Shown here: positions 1-10,500 of the stretch, one piece after another | Position numbering within the stretch: position 1 is the stretch's first letter | How the letters are laid out: every line of letters begins with the position of its first letter | DNA from: Laetiporus sulphureus 93-53 | Taxonomy: Eukaryota; Basidiomycota; Agaricomycetes; Polyporales; Laetiporaceae | Direction of reading: 5' to 3' | NCBI RefSeq assembly: GCF_001632365.1 | Contig: NW_024468510.1 | Location: forward strand, 1,182,074-1,246,073 | DNA length: 64,000 bases | The notes under the pieces: model-generated | The model's input: the letters and a program-made list of their open reading frames with translations, nothing else | The model's database searches: none | What the model was told of the DNA's origin: nothing | Program-made: the position numbers and the translations under genes

Positions 1-2
1 CC

Positions 3-740
3 ATGATTACCCACATTTACCTCTGCGCGGACAACCGCGCTGCCCTGTCCAATGTCCTGTCGCTGTGCCCACACAGTGGCCAGCCCTTCTCCCTTCGCTT
101 TCGGGCACTTCTCGCTCCGCTCATGGAGCAATACCCACTTTTGAACATTTCGCTGCTATGGGTTCCAGGGCATACGGGTGTACTGGGTAACGAGGTGGCG
201 GACCGGCTAGCCAAGGAAGGCACGTCCCTACCCGATAGTGTCCTACCCACCTTAACGTGGATCCGGCGCTGGGCGCGCGAGCGAGCGACCACCTCCTGGC
301 AAACCGAGTTCCGTTACACCGATCGACCCCCTGCAATACGGTCCTCGTGGCCATCCCTGCCTTCCCAGACGCTCCACCCCGTTTTCACTTCCAAATATTA
401 TGAACGCGATGTCGAAGCCAGGTTAACCCAAGCCTTAACGGGCTACGGCTACCTGGCCCCTTACTTCTCTTCTCAATTTGGGACGGCGGGCCCCGCTCGT
501 CACTTCCATGGCGCACTCTGTGTATGCGATCTAACCACCCCCAGCACCCGCACCCACGTCATGCTGCGCTGCCCGAGACATGCGCACGCGAGGCACCTGC
601 TCTTCCGGAACCCCCAGCCCACCCTCCTGGATTTACATCGGCTTTGGCACCACCCCACCGGCCTTCATCGCCTCATCGCTTTCATTTCTACCACACCCGT
701 CTTCTCCGCCGCGGCCCTCGCGCCCCTGGACCCTGGCTGA
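3..740 (+). pseudogene. LINE-type retrotransposon 3' end: RNase H domain and C-terminal zinc motif (partial)
   Basis: This open frame of 245 codons is the C-terminal end of a non-LTR retrotransposon polyprotein and is probably cut by the window edge. An RNase H core is visible: the CADN motif near residue 8, VPGHTGVLGNEVAD near residues 53-66 with the His and Asp expected at the active site, then ADRLAKEG. Near residues 170-190 is a Cys-x-Cys...His...Cys pattern (CVC, then HVMLRC), as found after RNase H in fungal LINEs. Reverse transcriptase must lie upstream of the window. The frame closes at 738-740 and an assembly gap starts 83 bp later, so the tail of the element cannot be seen. Family membership is inferred from motifs only. 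Confidence 0.75.
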
Positions 741-823
741 TACGCCTTACCCTCGCGGCACTTCTGTGGCCGACCCCTCTATTTACTCCTAGTCTACACG
801 TCGACACTTCCTCGTGCGGTTTC

Positions 824-1471
824 NNNNNNNNNNNNNNNNNNNNNNNNNNNNNNNNNNNNNNNNNNNNNNNNNNNNNNNNNNNNNNNNNNNNNNNNNNNNN
901 NNNNNNNNNNNNNNNNNNNNNNNNNNNNNNNNNNNNNNNNNNNNNNNNNNNNNNNNNNNNNNNNNNNNNNNNNNNNNNNNNNNNNNNNNNNNNNNNNNNN
1001 NNNNNNNNNNNNNNNNNNNNNNNNNNNNNNNNNNNNNNNNNNNNNNNNNNNNNNNNNNNNNNNNNNNNNNNNNNNNNNNNNNNNNNNNNNNNNNNNNNNN
1101 NNNNNNNNNNNNNNNNNNNNNNNNNNNNNNNNNNNNNNNNNNNNNNNNNNNNNNNNNNNNNNNNNNNNNNNNNNNNNNNNNNNNNNNNNNNNNNNNNNNN
1201 NNNNNNNNNNNNNNNNNNNNNNNNNNNNNNNNNNNNNNNNNNNNNNNNNNNNNNNNNNNNNNNNNNNNNNNNNNNNNNNNNNNNNNNNNNNNNNNNNNNN
1301 NNNNNNNNNNNNNNNNNNNNNNNNNNNNNNNNNNNNNNNNNNNNNNNNNNNNNNNNNNNNNNNNNNNNNNNNNNNNNNNNNNNNNNNNNNNNNNNNNNNN
1401 NNNNNNNNNNNNNNNNNNNNNNNNNNNNNNNNNNNNNNNNNNNNNNNNNNNNNNNNNNNNNNNNNNNNNNN
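824..1471. other. Assembly gap (648 N)
   Basis: This is a run of N. It separates the LINE fragment from a degraded tandem repeat, so the missing sequence is probably repetitive. Any open frame read through it has no meaning. Confidence 0.99.
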
Positions 1472-1491
1472 ACAGCATATCTAGTTTAGCA

Positions 1492-1640
1492 GAAATTGCC
1501 AGTGACCTACCAGGATTTCATGCTAGCAATTCAGAAATGTATCTACATCACCAAAGATTGCTGGTGAGTGACCTTGTTACAGGATTTCGTGCTAGACATT
1601 CCAAAACATATGTAGGTTACAAGAAATTGCCGGTGAGCCA
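1492..1640. repeat. Degenerate tandem repeat, about 65 bp unit, just after the gap
   Basis: Two diverged copies and the start of a third can be aligned: units begin near 1492, 1556 and 1623. Each starts with GAAATTGCC or a variant, followed by GGTGAGTGACC-like sequence, and copies one and two share CAGGATTTC. Directly after, at 1662-1678, is a perfect GC-rich palindrome (8-bp arms CCGGCGGA/TCCGCCGG around one base), with another TCCGCCGG at 1685-1692. This may be the visible edge of a repeat array lost in the gap, or the end of a transposable element. Confidence 0.6.
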
Positions 1641-1901
1641 CCTTACTTCCGAGGTAGAAATCCGGCGGAATCCGCCGGCACATATCCGCCGGAATCTGCA
1701 CCATAGGTTGGTCGCTCTCCAAGTTTGGGTGGCCGGTCTACACAGTCACGTGGCCTACTACACGTCACGTACACGTAGATATCCCCGAAGAAGCGCCAGT
1801 GGGTACATCGACGCTTGCTGCATCTTGCTTCACGTCGTCCTTGGTGTTTGTCTACCTTCCGTATATCCGGTGCATATACCACTTACCCTCACAACATCAA
1901 G

Positions 1902-2805
1902 ATGGTCAAGTCAACTCTCATAGTCCGAGCCTCTGACGCGCTACCCTTGGCAGCCAGTGTGGATGATGAGCAGGTGAGCTGCCGATGCTAGCAATCCACG
2001 CCAAGCGACAAATGTATAACGGAACGTAGACAGAACAATCCCTGCAAGAACACAAGCAGCAGGCAAAACTCGTCTTTAGGCGGATCACACCCAACTCGGA
2101 GCCGCGGTGTTCGATCGAGAGCGGGCAGTATACGCTACAGTACGCAGCATCTAAACGCGAGGTCCCGGCTTGTTGAAGGACTTACAATTCTCTGCGCTAG
2201 CTATCTGATCGCGGACAATGTCGTGTACCTTGTCATCACGGACAAATCGTATCCGCGGAAACTCGCCTTCTCCTACCTGGACGAACTCTCAAAGGAGTTT
2301 GCAGTGTCATACGGCGCCAAAGTGGAGGCAGTACGGAAACCGTACGCGTTTGTAGGATTTGGTGTGTTCTTCTGTGCCACTGTGCAAGCACCTTCCGGCG
2401 CTCATAATGCTACGTCTTGCAGACACGTTCATGGGCAAAACCGCGCGGTTATACCAAGACACGCGGACAGCCAACGCAGCCAGCAGCTCGATGGACAAAC
2501 TGAATGGCGAACTGCAAGACGTCACGCGTATCATGACCAAAAATATGGAAGAGCTGTTGTGGCGAGGGGACTCCCTAGACAGTGCGTGGCTAAACCCCTT
2601 GTTTCTCCGTTGCGGCATACTCATCGTTGTGGCTCTCTTTCTGTGTTCAGGGATGTCTCACCTATCGACGTCACTGCGTTCCGAGTCAGAGAAGTATCGC
2701 AAAGCAGCCAGGAATATTAACATCCAAGCGATGATTCGGCAGTACGCGCCGATAATCGCAATTGTGTTATTTTTAATCATCTTCCTGTGGTGGAGATTCT
2801 CATGA
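1902..2805 (+). CDS. SEC22: Vesicle-trafficking R-SNARE Sec22
   Basis: Five exons join in phase: 1902-1973, 2030-2139, 2201-2361, 2423-2581 and 2651-2805, giving 218 residues, close to the usual 214. Sec22 is the ER-Golgi R-SNARE used in COPII and COPI transport. The N-terminal longin domain is clear (MVKSTLIVR start, then RCSIESG, DKSYPRKLAFSYL). The SNARE helix follows (QDVTRIMTKNMEELLWRGD; the zero-layer Arg lies in this region) and then MSHLSTSLRSESEKYRKAAR. A C-terminal hydrophobic anchor rich in Ile and Leu ends in WWRFS. Introns are 56-69 nt with GT-AG ends. The frame match across four junctions and the family length make this secure. Confidence 0.96.
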
Positions 2806-3191
2806 TGGTGTTGTCATCTCTTCTTCAATCCCGTTTCGTCTCCTTGGCTCTTCTGCTCTTTCTCCTGCGTATCTCCTTTGTTCTTTTACTTATTCATCAA
2901 TGTCGCGATGGACATTCGCATCTGGAACAAATATATGCAAGTGGGGACTCCCCCAGAAAACGGTCACCGTGTTGTAGCACAGCCTGTGTGGTTATTAGCA
3001 TGCCACTCACAGCAGCGCTCAATCAACGCCCACGGGATCTTTCCGTACAAGTAAGAGATGGCGCCGGCAACACCAAGCTATAAGCCAAAACAGATTACCA
3101 TATGCTCCATCAACGCCTGTGTCCCCTTCTCTCGCCTGGTATCCGTCTGCCACTGCCAGACGAGCGAGAGACTCACGCACCTGGTTCAACG
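2806..3191. other. Intergenic: SEC22 3' region and next promoter
   Basis: These 386 bp lie between two plus-strand genes. The stretch is moderately T- and C-rich. I see no conserved reading frame or RNA gene. Confidence 0.6.
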
Positions 3192-5526
3192 ATGTCGTAC
3201 GGCGTTCGCTTCCCCGGCGGTGCTTCGCCCGTGATGCACCCGCAGATGTTCCCACCCAGCAGTCCACAGCCACAAGCAGCTCAGATCCAACCAGGAGCGA
3301 TAACATACACGACCAGTGTTGCGCCAGATGGGCAGATCATCTACAATCCGTTCAAGTGAGTGCTTCCCCGATCCTCGGGTCGCGCTGCTGATCCCGAGTC
3401 GATCTGCTCTTGCCGATGAATGCAGGGCTGTACCAGCGAGGTATGAGTGGTGCTCATCGCACACGGTGTTCAGAAAGACTGAACGTATCTGTAGCTACCA
3501 GACGCCGCAGGGTATTATAAGCGGTATACAATGGGTGCCCGTAGAGGCTACTCAGGTCATTCCTGCTGGAGCTGTACCGGCATCGGCGGTGAGCACAACT
3601 TCTCTGCAGTCGACTCGGGGCACTTGTTCAGTAGTCCGCCCCTTAGGATATAGTGGCGTCATTAAATCGAGGCCAGGTTGCACCGAACGGAGACGCATTG
3701 AGAGACTGGTGAGACTTCTAACGACCACCTGCTAGGAAGTATTCATAACACAGCCTTTCAGGCAGAGAGAAGAGGAGAAGCGCCGCAGAAAGGAAAACGA
3801 GCACCGCGAACGTGAAGAGAAAGGACTACGCAAGGCTCGCGAGAAAGACGCACGCCACGCTGAACGCGAGCGCGAACGCCAGAGAGAGCGTAGGCCCAGC
3901 ACCGGGTTCAACGGCCCATATCCCACCTACAACTCCGTCACCACCGACCTCGAGCGCCGCTTCCAGGACGTCGGAGTTGACAGCCGTGAACGTGAGTTTG
4001 AGCGGGACCATCCGCGCTCCCGCCGAGGCTCGTACAACGGCGAGCGTCCTCCAGGATACCAGCCTGCCTCTGGCGGCCCACAATACGCCACTGGCCCCGG
4101 CGGTTACCCTACGCCTGCGCCGTCCTCTTACGCTTCCAATCCTCCACCTCCTTATGGCAACCCTGCATATAGCACTAGCGCAACGCCGTACGCTCGCCCA
4201 GGTGCATATCCTCCGTCTCCGCGCCTCGGTGACGCTGCAAGGTCTGCATCGCCTTTCCAGCCTCTCCCAGTAGGGGTTCAGCGCCCCGTCTCTCCCTACA
4301 TCGTTCCTTCGACCGCACTGAGGCCCGTCTCACCTTACGCACGTCCTGCTGGTGCAGTGCGCTCCGTATCCCCTTACAACCCCACCGGTAATGTGCGACC
4401 TGTCTCTCCTTACGCACTTCCTGCTGGTGCAGTGCGCCCCGTATCCCCTTACAACCCCGCCGGCATGGCGCGACCTGTCTCTCCTTACCAGAATCCAGTG
4501 CCTCGTCCTGTATCGCCGTACCAATCAGGTAACATCCAAATTCGCGCGTCTTCCAGGCCTGGTCCGGCCGCATACCCGCCCGGTCATGTCATGGAGGGAC
4601 AGCGCCTCAGACCCTCACTCTCTCGCGCGGGAAGCCCTGCACCAGGCGCTCCGCCCTTCGCAGGCGCGGCCGCTGCGTACAATGCAGGCTACGGTGCCGC
4701 TCCTCGAACGTACCCGGAGGCAGGGGGCTCCCCGCGCATGCCTCTCGTACCTAGTGAACAGCAGCAGCAGATGCTCAGCGCTCCTGAGGGCTTCTCGCGT
4801 CCACCCAACCTCGCACAGCCATACACTCACTTTGAGATGATGAAGATCCAGGATATGGATGACTTCTTAGAGAACATTCCTCGCATGCCGCTCGTGCTCG
4901 TGCCGCACGACGTCTACCATGAAGACTGGATTCGTTTCATGCAGGTATGTATCAGATTATTCGATGCATACATTCATCTTGACAGAGGGTCATGTCTGGG
5001 AATGCAGGATCTGGCGTTGTCTTGGTCCGGGAGGTTACCGGTGCCGCAATACCATGCAGACGGTCGCCCTCCAAAGCGAACTACTCTCAGCGCGGACTTG
5101 ATCGATCTTTGGAACGCATCATTCTTCCTCAAGAGGGGCATTGAGGTCGTGCTCTACAAGGGTCGCGAGCGGCGCTCCGGGCGGGCAGCCGGGACTGTGG
5201 ATCTCCATCTGCCCGGCTTTGATACCTACGATTCCGTCTCGTCGCCGTCAGATTCAGACTCTTCTTCATCGAGCGGGTCATCGGATAGTCCGATAGACGA
5301 GCGCTACAGATATGGTGCCTATGGCGGTGTGTACGGACGGCAGATCGAAGGGCAGGTCGCGGAACTCCGTGAGGCGCAACGTCGATTGCGAGAGAAGAAA
5401 GCAGAGAGGAAGATGCGCAAGAGGGAGAAGAAAAGGAAGGCGAAGCTCCGCGCACTTGAGAAGAGATATTCCCTCTACCTTGCCTGCACATCGTCGCGAG
5501 AAGGAGGGCTGACTCCTCAATTATGA
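3192..5526 (+). CDS. Uncharacterised Pro-rich protein with RPVSPY repeats
   Basis: Six exons join in phase (3192-3355, 3426-3440, 3495-3588, 3647-3708, 3762-4944, 5008-5526) to give 678 residues. The second exon is only 15 nt. The order is: a Pro/Gln-rich N-terminus, a highly charged Arg/Glu region (starts QREEEKRRRKENEHRERE), a long Pro/Tyr-rich region with seven copies of R(P or S)VSPY between about 4280 and 4525, and a compact folded-looking segment (PRMPLVLVPHDVYHEDWIRF, then LALSWSGRLPVP). It ends with a Ser tract and a basic Lys/Arg tail. I do not recognise a named family. The SPY repeats could be proline-directed phosphorylation sites; that is inference. The last intron is 63 nt (4945-5007) and keeps the frame open, so it rests on GTATGT/CAG ends and on gap-free homology-like text around it. 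Confidence 0.7.
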
Positions 5527-5919
5527 GCTTGCTCTGCACTGTCTGTCAATGTAAACCGTAGTTGCACGCGCCAGTTATTATGACACTCACTCACACTGTT
5601 GTACTGAAATTTCTACTGCTCCGTTTCTAAAGCCATTAGGGCATAACGTCTGGTACAAGGGATCAGCCAATACACATCTTACCAGTATCGAGGCATTGTC
5701 AGTTCTTACACCGCACTCTTATAGCGCGGCCGGTATGCGTTAGGTTGGAAAGGAGTTACTTCCATTTAACAGTGGCATAGGCGAAACCACCGTCATGTGC
5801 ACAGAAGATATAGGAATTAACGACATAATGGCGTGCATCATTGTAGGTGGTATGCAAAAAGATTCCTGACCGAACATCAGGAATGATGAGGACGGTCAAT
5901 TGATCAATGCCACTTACCG
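5527..5919. other. Intergenic between convergent genes
   Basis: These 393 bp separate the stop codons of two converging genes. It should hold both 3' ends. I see no other structure. Confidence 0.6.
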
Positions 5920-6555
5920 CTACCGCCGTTTGGCCTTCTTCGACCTGGTACCGCCGATCTTGATAGGTGTGTTGTCCGTGATGCGCACCAACGCCGACTT
6001 CACATTCAACCCCTCATCTCCCGTCAAAGCCTTTTGCATTGCCTCGCGCCCCGTCCCAAAGCCGTTATAGAACAGCTGCCATGACAAGTCCTCGACTCCC
6101 ATCTCCTGCTGCAGCCGCTCGAAAACACCGACAGCGCACTTGTACCCCGCCTCGTAGCTTGAGCGATTTGAGCCCTTGAACCCAACGCTTCCGCCGGTCA
6201 AGGTCTTCAAGACAGTCCGGTTTGGCCGCGTAAGGGTAATGATCGTGTTGGTGCGGGAGGACTTCACATGCACGGAGTATATTGGTCTTTGCTCGGAGAC
6301 ATAGGTAGCATAGCGACCAGCAGTGCCCACCGCTCGTAAAGGGTTTTGAAACTCTTGCTTGGGATACATCTCTCCGATTGGCGGTCCCTCATCTGCGGCC
6401 AAGGTGGTAGTGGGAGGGGTAGTAGTCTCCGCAGTACTGGCCTTGGCGAGGCTGTCAAAGAATGACTCGATCGAGCCCTCCGTTGAGAGATATGCAGCGC
6501 CGCATGACCGTCGCGGAAGAGACAAGCTGAATATGCGACGTGTGAGCAGAGACAT
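5920..6555 (-). CDS. uS11m: Mitochondrial small-subunit ribosomal protein uS11m
   Basis: This is a single-exon gene of 211 residues. The N-terminus (MSLLTRRIFSLSLPRRSCG) is rich in Arg, Ser and Leu with no acidic residue, as expected of a mitochondrial targeting sequence. The uS11 fold follows: VHVKSSRTNTIITLTRPN, LKTLTGGSVGFKGSNRSS, then AGYKCAVGVFERL. The basic end (DNTPIKIGGTRSKKAKRR) is typical of the family, which builds the platform of the small subunit. The start is the first ATG before the targeting sequence. It is divergent from QCR9, another mitochondrial gene, with only 107 bp between start codons. Confidence 0.9.
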   Translation of the reverse strand: MSLLTRRIFSLSLPRRSCGAAYLSTEGSIESFFDSLAKASTAETTTPPTTTLAADEGPPIGEMYPKQEFQNPLRAVGTAGRYATYVSEQRPIYSVHVKSSRTNTIITLTRPNRTVLKTLTGGSVGFKGSNRSSYEAGYKCAVGVFERLQQEMGVEDLSWQLFYNGFGTGREAMQKALTGDEGLNVKSALVRITDNTPIKIGGTRSKKAKRR

Positions 6556-6662
6556 TGCGGAGAACGCAAAGGCCTCTTGGGCGCTTCTATCAGCACAAAG
6601 GTCGTGAGCCGCTGCGCAGCTAGCGCCGAAGCTGCAACTTGCCCTCGACCAGTAAGCCCGTC
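6556..6662. promoter_or_regulatory. Probable bidirectional promoter, uS11m / QCR9
   Basis: Only 107 bp separate the start codons of two nucleus-encoded mitochondrial genes on opposite strands. The region must hold both leaders and core promoters. I could not pick out a TATA box. Confidence 0.55.
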
Positions 6663-7011
6663 ATGGCCTCAGTGAGTCGTGCTTCAACTTTATCTGCTGT
6701 TCTTGTACCAATCGCGTTGTACAGTTTGCAAACACGTTCTACAACACGTTCGTCAGGCGAAACAGTGAGTCCGCTCACGTTCTCTGTTCGTTGCATGCAG
6801 CATAATTTCACGGACGACCTCACTAGGCATATACGTGACCGCGATCTTCGCTGGTGCATACGCGTTTGGTGTCGGGTTCGACGTGGGTATTACTTCATTA
6901 TGGGATCATTGGAACAAAGGGGTACGTGCGTTCAGTTGATCGAGACATGGATTCTTGCTCACAGTCCCACAGAAGCAGTGGAAGGACATCCGTGACAAAT
7001 ATGTGCATTGA
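6663..7011 (+). CDS. QCR9: Cytochrome bc1 complex subunit 9 (Qcr9)
   Basis: Four small exons (6663-6671, 6725-6764, 6827-6921, 6973-7011) give a 60-residue protein, the usual size. Exon 1 is nine bases and codes only MAS. The protein reads FANTFYNTFVRRNSIYVTAI and continues into a single membrane helix (FAGAYAFGVGFDVG), then WDHWNKGKQWKDIRDKY. This matches the QCR9/UQCRX family (short N-terminal part, one helix across the inner membrane, Trp/Lys-rich tail in the intermembrane space). Other splice choices break the frame, and all four junctions used are GT-AG. No single open frame is long enough for this gene to be obvious, so it is easily missed. Confidence 0.88.
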
Positions 7012-7555
7012 TCATTGGTGCTTGCATGATTGCTTGCCAACGTAGATTTACTTAACTTCGAAAAAAGTCCTAATGTGTCTATCGGATGTTGGTTGCTCTG
7101 AATGACGTGCCTCCGACCGTTGCACAAATTAAGCCTGCATCGGGCTCCGGCTTGCCGCATTTTCCTTCCGCCTCACATTGCTATGCGAACCTCTATATGC
7201 AGACGTCGCACAGTTACAACACGCACAACCTTCGCAATGCGAACCTAGCGCCCAACCCTTGACGGCCGCTGCTGGTTCTTCAGCTGGCCACTCGGACAAA
7301 GTCGGAAATGTAGCCAATGCGTCATCGCCAGCCAGAAAATATTAATGCCTGCACAATCCATATTATGCACTGTACACTACCTGTAAAGTAAGATACATTG
7401 CCAATGCTAGATATGACTCTAAGGTTCATGATGTGAGGGGCCGGAAGGGAAGATGATGCCACATGCAAAAGAATACTGAGCAAAATGATCAAAAGAACAA
7501 ACGAAACTGACAAGTACAACCAGATAAAGGAGACAAAGACGCTGCGAAAGACTGG
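7012..7555. other. Intergenic; short unassigned frames
   Basis: These 544 bp lie between QCR9 and the KCS1 stop codon. Open frames of about 60 codons exist on both strands over the same bases (plus strand from 7087; minus strand from 7317). Neither resembles a known protein or joins cleanly to a second exon, so neither is called as a gene. Confidence 0.5.
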
Positions 7556-10500
7556 TCATGTCGATATCATCCCGTAGTCCGGCTCACTATCCGGCGTCCT
7601 GAAGATCTCGTCAAAAATCTCCTTGCCGTTGGTCGAGAGCGGAGGCAATTGGTCATTGATGGCCGACGGATCATCCCTAGAGGCCTTGATGCGACGCACG
7701 CGCTCCTCGTTCCATATCTTCTCCAACGTCTCGGCAAGATTCTTCAATCCGAAGAGAAACCCGCGATCGGGCTGATCGGGATAGTGAGGGGGGAACCTAG
7801 CGTATATCAGTCCAGTTTCCGGGTCGACGTCAGCTTGGTACCCCTTCCCGCTCGTAACCTCCTCGCTTTCTGGAGGCCCGTCCGGTGGATAGGGCAGCCA
7901 ATCCCTGCCCGTTGTGGTATGCGCAAAGTCGACCAAACGTATCTGCATCTCGCCTCGTTTCCGACGTCGGCTGCAGCGGTCTGCAACCGGCCCAACCAGG
8001 AGGTCTTCGCTATGCGAGCGGCGCAGAGTAGGATGGTCCTCCTTCCTCTCCGTGGACTTGCCCAATCGACGCTCCAGAGACTCTCCTCGCTTGCTTCGCG
8101 AAGACGGGTGATCGAGGACTGACGCCCTGAAAGCCTCCTGCGCTTCAAGATCGCCGTCGTAGATCATGAGCAGGCTGCAGCCATAGAAACGATAGCCCTT
8201 CAGCCGATTGACGATGCGTGCGAGAGCATACAGCTTCCGCAATATGACCGGGATTTGGTAAACCAGCAGACGCTCGCCGTCATTCAGGAAGGACGATATT
8301 ACGCCAGGGAAGTCTTCGGGACGGACCTCGCGACCCTTGTATTTGTCCTGAGTCACATAGGACCGGGTGACATGATTCCATACCTTCAATAGTATCGCCG
8401 TCAGCTAACAACCTAATCAATGTGACAGATACGGCGTATCGCGCTTCCAATGAACAACCAAGGATTTGATTGTGGCGTCCCCCCAGCCCAAATAACACGA
8501 CACGCGCAACACGACACTCACCTGCATCCCGCACACTCTGACGCCTAGCGTCCTGCTCGTGGTTCGGTCGCACTTCTTTCGTTGGCTCTTCTTCTTGGCA
8601 GGCGTCGCGTCCATCCCATATTGACGGGTACCCATCTTCAGGTCAAGAACGCAGGAATGTTTGAGACGGCCAGTCAAGTCCTCCATTAAAATGAAGTGGT
8701 TCTGCCGCGTCACCGACGAAGCACGTCCTTTGGCATCTGGAGAAAGTCGATGGACTTCTGGGAGATGAGGCTCAAGCAGCTGCGTTTGGTCAAGGCACGG
8801 GGGTAGCGGTCGGGAGTCGCTCGGTTGCCGGCTGCGGGCTCGAGCTGTCAGTGAAGAGGCGCCGCTGTGGTCGCGGAACGTAGGCACAGCATCCTCGACC
8901 TCTCCGCGGTCATATTCAAACTCGAACATCTCGGGCGTCGCGCCATTCCGACCCTCCATATCCTCACAGCTCGGTAACGTCCTCTCACTCTGGACACGCC
9001 GTAGAGGTTGCCCAAGTAAGCTCTCCTCCTCCTGACGCAGCCGCTCTACTTGACTCAGCCTCTTCCTCCGAACCCTTATCTTCGAAGGCCCATCGCTCAG
9101 AACCACACCCTCACCTTCGGCATCGGCAAGTTCGCCCTCATCCTCAGCCCGAGAGCCAGCACCACTATAGCTAGGATAACGCCTGGATAAGCGGCGCAGC
9201 AGGGTGTTAAACACGTGGTCCTTAAATTTTGTGTTGACCATGGTTGAGCCTGTCCCGCCAAACAGACCCGCGTTGTATGCAGATCTAGGGGACAGACCCT
9301 GACGTTCAACGGCCGATGGCATGCGAGTCGAGATCATTCGAGGTGTGTTCACGGGCGTGGGAGCACCAGATACGTAGTCCTCCTCAACGCGAGTGCGCGC
9401 GAGAGAGCTTGGAGCCGGCTTGAAGCCACCTTGTGACCAAGGAAGACGCGTTGCAGATATCGCAAGATCAGGACTGGATGCAGTGTACCCGCCCAGATGG
9501 ACGCCTCGAAGCCTGCCGTTGTACGGTCGAAGGAATGCAGAGTCGGACTGTGACATGGCTCGGCTGCGCCCACCACGAAGCAGCCATTGAGGAACGATGT
9601 GGCGGTTATAGTCCAACGCGACTTCTGGCAACTCGGCCTCGCTTGCCTCCGTTTCCGTCCCATTCGATTTGACGGACTTGTCAGATGGAAGTGATCTGGA
9701 CACATCGGACGGCATCTTCTGCAGCGGAGGGCGTGTACGATCCAGACCTTCGCCGGCGCGTCGTGCGCAGGAGCCTGTTAATGACCGCGGCACACGCCTA
9801 TAACTTACAAGCATGACACCGAGGTAACGCGGTATGAAGTCAAGAAGTGGAGGAGCCTCCCGTTCGACTGCTTCATAGAACAGGTTCTCGCGAGATACCA
9901 AAGGCTGAAAACGGGAGTTTGTGATCATGGATTGATCCAAGCCCTTAGGCGTAGAAAGAATCAGCTGTACGCACCTTGCAGACGGCCCGCTTTGTGAACT
10001 TGTAAATGGCATTATGCCCGCCAACTTGGTTGCGAAACGGGCGAAGAGGAATGTGAGGCAATCTCTCCTGGTAGCCATCGAGATCCGGTGGTAGCTCTCC
10101 AAACCCAGGAACAGCCAAGCCTTGCGAGTCAACTTCAATATCACCGTACTGCGATAACAAAGCTCGCTGATGCTGTTCGTCATCTTCGTCGCTGGGATGC
10201 CGGACAAGCGGGTGCGGCTGCGGGCTCGTGCGAGATGGAGACATGGGAAAGGGGGACGACGCTTCGGTGGTAGACGTAGTCGTCGCCGAAGCAGTGTCCC
10301 ATGCACTCTCATCATCAGTGGACCATGGTGAGAAAGAGTATGGGTCGGATGCGACGGTAGAGGGATATGGTACTCGTCGGTGATCTTGAACGGGAGCGGG
10401 GGAGCGAGGACGTTGTGGTAAGCGGGCTGGAGGAGATACTTGACGTTCGGTGAAAGTGCTTGGAGTGGATAGCTCGAGGGATAGTGGCGGTGCTTGGACG

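Noticed and set aside
524..1923. Long frames running through the first N gap
   Set aside because: They are open only because N is not a stop; no real sequence supports them.
6620..6859. Minus-strand open frame of 79 codons with plausible-looking sequence
   Set aside because: It overlaps QCR9 on the other strand. QCR9 is supported by four in-phase splice junctions and family text, so this frame is a shadow.
7087..7350. Overlapping short frames on both strands after QCR9
   Set aside because: Neither has a recognisable motif, splice partner or codon pattern better than the other.
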